Source of the DNA: Colius striatus
Taxonomy: Eukaryota; Chordata; Aves; Coliiformes; Coliidae
Assembly (NCBI RefSeq): GCF_028858725.1
Contig: NC_084767.1
Coordinates: forward strand, 5,073,501-5,137,500
DNA: 64,000 nucleotides
Direction of reading: 5' to 3'
Positions 27,007 through 36,400 of the stretch are shown here, piece by piece. The translations under genes were made by a program, and so were the position numbers. Position 1 is the stretch's first letter, and each line of letters starts with the position of its first letter. The notes under the pieces are model-generated. The model had not been told where the DNA came from. It worked only from the letters and a program-made list of their open reading frames with translations, and made no database searches.

Positions 27007-27237
27007 AGGCAGGAACAGCTTTGGTTTCCCCTAAGAGCACTGGCAGCTGCTTTGCCAGGGCCCAGGTAGCTGTGCTGAGCCTCAGCTCCTGCTCACAGGG
27101 GCAGATGGGGCTCTTCTCACTCAGGTGCTGCTGTTTCACAGAACGGAGGGGTGGTGGCAGGTGTGGGTGGTGGGGAGTTGCTGTCTCTCTCTGCCTGCCA
27201 TGGCAGCAGGCTCACTCCCTTTCTCTTCTCCCCTCAG

Positions 27238-27411
27238 TACGAGGTGTCTGGCGAGGAGCACCTCTACTCTGACTTCCCTGAGATTGACCTGTCTCAGCTG
27301 GACGCCAGTGACTTTGACTCTGCCGGCTGCTTCAACGAGCTGCACTGGGGCGGGGAGCACTCGGAGACTGACTCCAGCCAGTACAGCACCGACGACCCCG
27401 AGCTCTTCCAG
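27238..27411 (+). CDS. PPARGC1B: PPARGC1B exon 2 (activation domain)
   Basis: 58 codons, phase 0 at both ends, between ccctcag and gtaccc. It encodes the acidic [17 protein letters not shown] segment of the N-terminal activation domain, shared in pattern with PGC-1alpha (DLPELDLSELD). It ends in ELFQ. Confidence 0.95.
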
Positions 27412-30400
27412 GTACCCTTATCCTGGCACAGGGGACCCGAGGATGGGGGCAGGGGAAGGGGAGGGAGGAAGAAGGGGACATGTACAACTATTAGTAGCTC
27501 CTCCCCGGCTGATTAGTGCCCCATTAATTTGTGTGCTGGCTCTAAATGGGACAAATGGCTAAGGAGGAGTGGGTGAGCAGACAGGAGCTGCTGAGCCAGC
27601 TCTCCTGTGGTGGATTATTAAAAGGGAATCACAGCTGAGGTGCAGCACATCTCATTTGATTCCCAGGATGGAATCTCCTGAGCAGCACCCCGGCCCTTAC
27701 CCCCTTGGACAAGGAGATTGTTATCCACTGGTGCTTGCTAGTCACCAGCTCTGGGCTGTGTTTTGGAAGGGACGAGGAGTTGTATTTAAACAAGGGAAAA
27801 AAAGAAAAGAAGGCCCAATATTTTCTAACCTGGCTGTAATAACAACCCTCTGGCTTTTATGCTGTGTTTGGAAAATGGTCCAGTCCAGCTGAGGGACCTT
27901 CATCACGAGATGCATATTTTCCGCTGAACTTCCTGGGGAAAAGATAAACAGAAACGAAATGCAAAAGACAGGCCCACTAGGAGCAGTGGAGTATGATGAA
28001 ATGTATCGCATTGAACTTGTATGCACAGCAGTCTCGTGCCAGTAACAGGAGGAAAAGAAATGGAGCCAAAATTGGAGTATCCTGCTGCCTTTCCCTGGAG
28101 CCTGCTTTAGTAACTGCGAGTGACGTTAGGGCAGGGAACAAAAGAGATTTCATTTTCTAACAAGGTGACAGAAGCACAGGAGGCTGTGTGCAGTCAGCAC
28201 TCCTCCTTACAAGCCTGAATTTACTCCTAGGCTAATTTTATGGCTGATGGTAGCCTGCTTCTCTTTGGGCATGGCTTACATTTGGAATATGGTGGAGGAG
28301 GGCTGAAAAGAAGGAACTCCTGGCTGACTTTAGCCATTCCTCAGCTTCTGCATCCTCTTCTGGGCTTTTGCAGTCTGGGAGGGGACTCGTAGGGCTATGT
28401 GGGACTGGGAGGGCTGGAGGTGCATTGGTCTAGGTGAAGCCCAGATGGAAAGTGGGGACCAAGGGGTCGGAATGATGGGCAGGGAGGAAGCAGGAGCAGC
28501 CCACAGCCCCTCCTGGCCCAGCACAGCCCCAGACACTCACAAATCTCCCCTCAGCATCTCCATGTCATGCTGTTCACTGAAAAGAAGCAGATGACAAGAG
28601 CTGTACTATAAGGGGGTAGTGCTGTTGATGGGGTCACTTGCAGAGCACTGGGTGCAGCCAGATTTAAGGATGAGGGCCGAGATCCCCCTCTTGAGCTGGG
28701 GGTGCCTGCGTGTGGGGGCCCTTGGGGAAAACAAACCCCGTACTTTTTGGCCAGATGCCACTGCTTGCAACAGCAGTGCAGCCTGGGCTGAGCTTCCCCT
28801 CTGCCCTACTGGAAGCCATCCCCTCTTGCCCACTGGGCAGCCCCAGGCTGAAATTACAGCTCATCACGTTTTCTTTGCCTTGCCCATCAGGAGAGCTGCA
28901 GAGAACTGGCCGTGCCCTTTTGGGCCCCCCAACCCTGTGGAGGGCAGGGGACTGTGCCTGCCCCCTCCCCAGCCTCCTGTCCCAGCTGCATGCTGCTCCC
29001 AGCTCCTCTCAGCAGCACTGGGCAGACTTGGAGCCCAGAGCCAGGAGGATTTGGGCAAGGAGCCTTTTTAGCACAGATCCTTTATCAGCTGCTGTTTGCC
29101 TCATGGTGGGGTGGAGATGACTCTCAGGAGACAAGAAGCTCTGATGTGTTATTTTCCTGATGGTGGTGCAGGGGGACAGATGAGATGGATGCTCCCTTTC
29201 CAGATGGGTCTCTCCTCTCATCCCAGTACTATGCTGGGGAAGAGCTCTCCCAGCTTCCCCATGGGGTCACTGGGAAGTGTCATTGGACCCTGGGTGCTGG
29301 TTTGGCACCACTGGCCCCTCTCCCCTCTGCCCCAGTCCCTGCATCCCCCCAGCCCCTCTGCCCAGCCTAACTGCCCCTCTCTTCTCTGCCTGCCCCTTCC
29401 AGATAATAGACAGCGAGAATGAAGCGCTGCTGGCAGCCCTCACCGAGACTTTGGACGATATACAGGGAGATGACATGGGCCTGGCTGCCTTCCGAACTAT
29501 GGAAGAGGGGGACACGCTCAACCATGCCTACACCTCGCCTGCCCCCTCCCCCAAACCCACCGCCCCGGTCACGGGGGGGCCACCCCCGGCCCCCGAGTTT
29601 GATGAGCTGTCTCTAGTAAGAACCCACTTCCTACTGTTTAAGGTGGATTTGGATGAGCCCCTGATAAGCCGGCTGCATGGGTATGATAGGAAGCAAAGGT
29701 CTGAATTTTTTCATTCTAGGCTTAAAACTCTCTCTAACCGTCAATTCCAAAGCATATACTTGTATTGTATACGTATACATGTTCTGCATCATTGCTGTCA
29801 CCTCCATCACCCATCTCACGGGAACGAGCTCTGTGTATACCAATATCTATATCTGAAGGGGGTGGGGGTGGGTGTCGAAGGGGTGAGGGCTGCTTTGGCA
29901 AGACCCACACCTGCTTTTAATCCCAGTGTGGATGTGGGGCGGCCCAGGGCTGTCCCCAGCCCAGCCCTGTGCTGGTGGATAAAGGTGGCCGCTCTGCCGC
30001 AGGGCCCAGCTCCCCGCTGCTGCTCTCAAAGGGGGAACAGAGGGGGCTTGGCTGGAGTGTCAGACAGGTCATGCCCTCAGCTTTCAGCAGGAGGGTTTAA
30101 CCCCTCCATGCCCTCCAGTACAACCCCCTCAGGGGCTATGTGGCCTCCAGGTCTTATAGACTTGGTGGCCCAAGCATCTTGTTTGTTCCCAGCCCCACTC
30201 CCCCTCCTGGCTGGGACTATCTGGCAGCATTTGCTCCAAACCGCCGCTGTCCCTGCGTGGGGAAGGTCCCTGGGTCGGGTCCTGGGGCTCACAGTTCCCC
30301 CCGGGGGTGTCCCAAAGGCCGGGCTGTGGCGGGGAGTGACATCCAGTGGTGACAGTCTGCATTTCCACCGCCCTGCGCAGCGGGGTATATATCACACAGT

Positions 30401-33400
30401 CGCATGTGTTATATATAGGATGTATACGTTGCAGGGTTGAGGGTGGGGGGGAAAGGTGCTGGTGGCTTCCACCAACAGGACCTGCACACCTAGAGCCCTG
30501 GGTCCCCCATTTGACATTTCCCAGCAGACCCTGACCCGGACACCCCCTATTTCTATCGGCTGTCCCACCTGCCGGGGCTCTGTGCCCGCTGGGCAGCGCG
30601 AGAGCCCCAGATCTGTCTGCTCCGTGCAGCCCCCCGGGGCCCACGCAGTTGTCTTCCTGTTGAGCTGTTGTTGCCTTCGGTTGTTAGTGTGACATGGGTG
30701 GAATATGAAATGTTGTTGCTGGGTGTGGGATTTGGTTTGTTGGGTTGGTTTCGGGTTTTTTTTCCCCCTCTAACCAAAATGGGTTTGAGTGGAAGAAAAC
30801 CATTACACTGCCCTTCCCATCAGGTGTGGTGGCACTGGGGGTAGCCCAGGGAAAACCTCACTCTGACCCCTGTGGACTTGACAGAGGGTGCTGGGGAAGA
30901 TCCTCAGCAGGTCCCACAGGGGCTTGCATCTGCCTTCAATGCTCATTAATGAGTTGAAGCCCTCTCTGGATGTTTTGGCTAAATGAGCCTTGCACGGAGA
31001 TCCAAGCGAGCTGTCCAACCTGTCACTCATGCCAGTGCAAAGTCTCTGTCACTTAAGGGCAGAACTGATGTAGTGAGAAGTTTGGACACCACCACAGCTC
31101 TTGTCTGTGTGATGGGAGCTGAGTTGCCTCTGGCAAGTGAATCCCCTCATGTCCCCACTGCCTTCACCTACTTGGGGGTCCCTGGGGATGTGGGTGAATG
31201 CTGTGGAGACAGCCCTGACTGCTGCTCCTGCAGCCACGGGCAGGTGGCAAACACCTCCCTGCCTTTTGACTTTTCCTCCCCCATTTTTGGGTCGGTTGCT
31301 CAGCAGTGGATGTGCCCAGCACAGGCAGGGCTGTGGCCCTGCTGGTGCTTTCTCTTGCCCTCACTGTGATGCCGACTCCTTTTCTTGCTGCTTCTCTTTG
31401 CAGCTGAAGAAGTTGCTCCTCTCTCCGTCGCATGTGCCTCCGGGCTGTGAGGCTCAGCGGGACGGGAGCACCCGGCGCCCGGGGACCCCTAAGTCCCGAC
31501 CTGCACGGCCCTGCACAAAGGTACTCACACCCAGCACCCACCTCTTGGGAGCCATCCTGAAGGAGGGCATGGAAGGATGGTGTTGGGGAGCATGGGCAGT
31601 CTCTGAGCTGGACAGGCAGGCAGGGACCATCGCTGTCACATGCACAGCCACATGCAGCGTTCCCATCCCTGTCTGCACAGCCCTTTGCGCTGGGCTGAGA
31701 AATGTCTGGATGTCATTTGGCCCCACTGGGGCCAGGCCTCTCCTGGCTTCCCTGAGTGCTGGTTTGTGGAAGCCCTGCGTGGTCCCTGGCCACCCCTTGC
31801 CCCTCTCCTCGCTGCCTGACTTGCCCCTTCTTGCTCAGTCAGGAGCCACAGGCTGGGAAGGTCTGTGTCCCACACTGCAGAGCCAAGTGCCTCACCTAAG
31901 CTAATCTCCTGAAACCCAGCAGAAGCTGCTGTCAAAGATTTTTCTACTTGGCTAATGGTAATTGTGCGGTGCATTAGGTCCAGCAAATTAGATTGCCTGG
32001 GGAGAGCAGCACATCTCTCCTGGGGAGCAGGAACATCACTGGATGCAGGCTGCTGGAGGGACAGTGCCTGGGGCCATTGGGCTGCCAGCTTTGTGCCCAT
32101 TGGACCCTGGGCTGACCCCCAGGCAGATCGGGATGCTGGTGGGCTGGAACTGGAGGATTTGAGTATGTGGAGTTGCTCTGTCAGCGTGAGAGGCTTCTCC
32201 CCTCGTGCCTGGTACTTGTGTCAGGTCATGGCTACAGGGCTCAGGTCTGACTTTCTCCTCTCTGTTCTCTGAAGGTGGAGGGTCCCCGGGACAGAAGGGC
32301 GAGCGTCCCACAGGCACAGAGCCGCAGCTGCACCGAGCTGCACCGGCACCTCACCTCCACCGCCCCCTGCCCCCAGACCAAAGCCTCCCGGGCTCCTGAG
32401 GAGTGCCCCAGTGGCCACCACCACCCCTCCCCAGGCGGCTGTTCGCATCACGAGGACGACAGTGACTCCAGCGAGGACTCGCTGAGCTCCGGCGGCTCCG
32501 TGACGCCTCCGTCCTCTGCAGAGGATGGCTCCCGCAGCCAGTTCTCCTGCGAGGGGGAGATGCACTCAGTGGTGGAGCTCATCCGTTACATGCACACCTA
32601 CTGCCTGCCCCCACGGAAGCTGCCCGACGCCAAGCCCCAGCCCTGCAGCAGCCCCTTCAAGAGAGTCAAACCAGACTGCCCAGCACAGCTGGGCCCCCCC
32701 GGCAGCACCCAGAGCCGGCCGGGCTGCGCCTGGCAGGCGGCCAGCAGCCGCAAGAAGCCTGGAGCATCCTTCTCCATCCTGAAGGAGCTGCTGGCACAGG
32801 ACCTGCTGTGTGACGTGAGCAAGCCATACCGCCTGGGCAAGCCCGTGTACGCCGCCCTGGCCTGGCCACCCGGCTCCTCCTCCCCTGTTCCCCCAGCCCA
32901 GGATGGGGAGGATTCCGGTGGGACCTGCACGTCCAGAGCCAAAACAGCCCTGGAACTGGGCGAGCCACGGCAGAGCCCCGAGGCAGAGGCAGCGCGGGAG
33001 CCAGGTGGCCTCGAGGATGATGCGGGGAAGGGTGCGGGCAGCCCCGGCACAGCCGCGGGGAAGGCGGGCCGCAAGCAGGACAGCACCCTGTACGCCGTCC
33101 GACGGTCCAAGAGACTCAACCCTGGGCTTGGCCACTGGCTCTCCTTCCTTGACGAGCCGCCCTCCGAGCCCTCTGTGCCCCGGGAGGCGGGGGACAGCTG
33201 TGGGCCCTGGGATGCCCTGGCCTGCAGTGAGCCCGCACCGTGCCCGGCGCTGGACGGCTTCTCTGCTGAAGAGCCAGCAGCTGAAGTGGAGGTGGGGGGC
33301 ACGGCACCGCCTGTGGAACCCCAGCCCCTCTCCCTGGGCTCCCTGAGGGACAGCAAGCTGGGCGACGGGGCTGAAAGTCGGGGCTGTTCCCTCCTGGAGC

Positions 33401-36400
33401 AAGCAGGTGAGGGTCCATGCCCAAGGTGCCCATGCTGCTCGCCGGGTGCCTGCCCCTTGGCTGGCAGCCACAAGCACAGCCGAGCCTGACCCATGTGCCA
33501 GGTGGCTGTGGGGGTCACATGCATGGAGGGGTTAGGGCCCTGTCTGTTTTCAGGATGCCTTTTCAATCCATGGGGGCCTTGTTCCTCAGCTTCCCCATCC
33601 GTATAATGAGAGTGCTAACCCAGCAGGGACTGGGCTGCCCCATCCCTCTGGTTCCCTCTTCCCTGTGGGCTCACCCTGTGCCTGGGCACTGCCATGCAGC
33701 TGCACAGGTGCCCCCAAAATCCCAGCTACCAGCAGGCACCCAGGTGGTGAGAACAAATGGCTCAACTCTGCTAGCATCATCCCTCCCCAGTGCCCGCCGC
33801 CCTGCCAGGCTGGAGTGGGCAGAGGGGCCCCAGCTCCGCCGTGGGCGCTGGAAGGGGCCCAGCTGCCCTGGTAACCTGCTTCTCTCCCTGCCTTTCAGAA
33901 ACACCCAGGTGTCTCACGCTGTCCTTGGCACAAACGTAAGTGCTTATGGGGCTCCATGAAGGGCGCAGGGGTTTGCCCGGCGGGGCAGGTGCCCGCAGCG
34001 AGCGGGCAGAGCTGCTTCTGCAGAGCAGGCTGAGCCCTGCCGCGGGTGCGGGGCTGCAGGGGCCCGCGGCCATCGCTGGGCTGCAGGCAGCTCGGACAGC
34101 CTGGGCCGTGTGCCCCAGAGCTCTGGCTGGCATGGGGAGGGCATGCTGCTCGCCCTGCTGCCCCTCACACCCCTTTGTGGGGTTACTCCATCAGGCAGGG
34201 GCTGTGGTGGGAGGGTTTACTCGTAGGCAGCGTTTTCTCAGACTCACTTTGGGGTTTGGGGCTGTGGCTTACCTAAACACGTTTTCTGCTCTTTTCCAGT
34301 GACCCAGCCTTTGGGAAGAGAAACTTTGAGCCGATGCTGACTGTGGAGCTGTGTGGGACAGCAGGTAGAATGGGCTTTTAATTTTTCACTTTTGTAAAAA
34401 TATTCCATGGGACAGGGAAGATTTACCCTAAATTCAGCCTGGAGTCCCCAGCTCCAGCCAAGCCCAGACAAAGGGGTTTGCTCATCCCCCAGGCCAGGAC
34501 CTCCCTTCGCACCACAAATGCAAGAGACTTCCCATGAGCTGCCTCCACGTCCCAGCACTGCAAGCAGTTATGGGGCATGCGTTTGGGTTGCGGGAGGGGG
34601 CTGTTCAGGGGGCTCCTGCCTGAGCCAGGAGGGAAAGGAGAGTCCTCAGGTCCTTGCTGGGATCAAGTATCTCTCTTTTTCCCCAAGTGCTGCTGGGTGG
34701 ATGAGGCTGTGGGGGCCGAGCAGCCTCCTCCCTCACAAGTCCCAGGCGCTGGGGTGGGACGGGGCAGGACGGCGGGGGCAGAGCTGACTCCCGCCCTTTG
34801 TTCGGGGGGGGGGGTTCAGGTCTCACGCCGCCCACCACTCCGCCATATAAACCCGCTGAGGAGGACCTGTACAAGCCAGACATCCCCCAGGAGCCAGGGA
34901 AGGAGGACGGGATGGCCCCCAGCCCCGGGGACGCAGCAGCCTCCCAGAAAGCCCCCAAGAAGCACCCTGAGAGGACAGAGCTGTTCGCCCACCTGAGCCG
35001 AGCCGCCGGGCGCCCCGCGCTCCCTGAGCAGCAGGGTGTGCTCAAGCGGCCCTTCTCCCGCTCCTTCGGGGACCACGACTACTGCCAGGTGCTGAAGCCC
35101 GAGGCCGCCCTGCAGAGGAAGGTGCTCAAGTCGTGGGAGCCCCCGGGCCAGGTGGAGACGGAACACAAGAGGAGGGTCCCGGCCGCCCACTACCAGGGCC
35201 TGGAGCTCGGGGGCAAGGAGGCGGGCAGCGAGATGCTGTGGAAGGATGGTGTCAAGCAGCTGAGAGACCAGGAGATCAGAGCCAGCTTAACAAAGCACTT
35301 TGGCTTTCTGGACAGTGCTCTCGATGACGATGACATGGTCTTCTGCAAGACCCCTGAATATGACACTGTCTTTGAAGACAGCTGCAGCGAGAGCGGCTCC
35401 CCTCTGGAGGAGGAGGAGGAAGAAGAGGAGGAGGAGGAGCATGGCAACACCAAGCTATGCCTGCAGAGAAACGCCCTTTCCAGGACCAGTTTGCATTACT
35501 GTTCCCGGAGCAGGTCCAGCTCGGGGTCTTCCTGCTGCCGGTCCCGATCGCCTGCAAGCAGACGCGCCTTCAGGTACAGGGGGCCGTGGGGAGGACACGT
35601 GGGTCCATTCTCGCCCCCTGCGTTTGTGCTCTGGTGCATGGCAGCCCCGGCTCTCTCTGCTCTGCTGGCCCAAGTAATAAAGATGCTAATCAATGACAGG
35701 AAAGCTATTGAAATAATTGGTGCTACATCAGCAGCTGCTGCCAAGATCAGCCGTACCTGGGAGGGGGTGAGCACTGGCTCGAACCCTCTCCGGCATCTAT
35801 CGGAAAGGACTTTCCAGGGTCCTTTCCAGCTTCCAGACCCCTGTCTCTCTTTGGCTGTGAGTGCTCCGCAGTGCCCACCCACCCGCTGCTGCAAATGCAG
35901 CATGCAGCAGCTTCGCTTTGAGGTTTGAAGCTTTCCCTGCCAGATCCCATGCCCTGGGCTGACCTCCTCTCCCTCTCTTCCCAGGTGTGAGAACAGTGAG
36001 CAGTGTCAGGGCGAGAGCAGGCACCGGGGCCATCTGGAGAAGAGACGGGAAAAGGCTGTTGTAAGTGAGCAATCCCCACCCCTCCGTTCATCTCCTGCTC
36101 AGAAAAGCAGTGGTGGAGCCCGTTAGCCCCAGCTTCAGCATCTCTTGGTGCGAGGCCAGAGTTAAACAAGGACATGGGGGTGGAGGAGGGAGAGAAAAAC
36201 CCGTCGGGAAGCGGAAACCACCGGCGATTGGCAATACACAGAGTCCTTGGCCCAGAAATGCCTGGAGCATCCTACGCCGGTGCTTCAGCGCAGTTGGCAC
36301 TGGCAGTTAGTAGGGTGAGCTGGGGAATCCCTGAAGCTGCTCAGCCCTTACAGCTGCCATCCCTCTGCAGAAGCAGCCTCGTGCATCGGGAACCCTGGCG

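Larger units (their letters stand above)
1..27237 (+). other. PPARGC1B: PPARGC1B intron 1 (3' part)
   Basis: This stretch precedes the first recognisable PPARGC1B coding exon at 27238 and is read as the end of its first intron. I found no sequence matching PGC-1beta exon 1, so that exon and the promoter should lie upstream. Open frames here are short, occur on both strands in GC-rich DNA, and none shows a known domain. The stretch holds three CR1 fragments, a few simple repeats and several AT-rich islands listed separately. In mammals miR-378a lies in intron 1 of this gene; I looked for its mature sequence and did not find it. Confidence 0.75.

Noticed and set aside
1-27237. miR-378a hairpin expected in PPARGC1B intron 1
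   Set aside because: I looked for the mature miR-378a-3p sequence on both strands and did not find it; it may lie upstream of the window.
32566-33566. Long antisense open frames (over 300 codons) over PPARGC1B exon 5
   Set aside because: They mirror a GC-rich coding exon, have no domain, and the + frame is the conserved PGC-1beta sequence.
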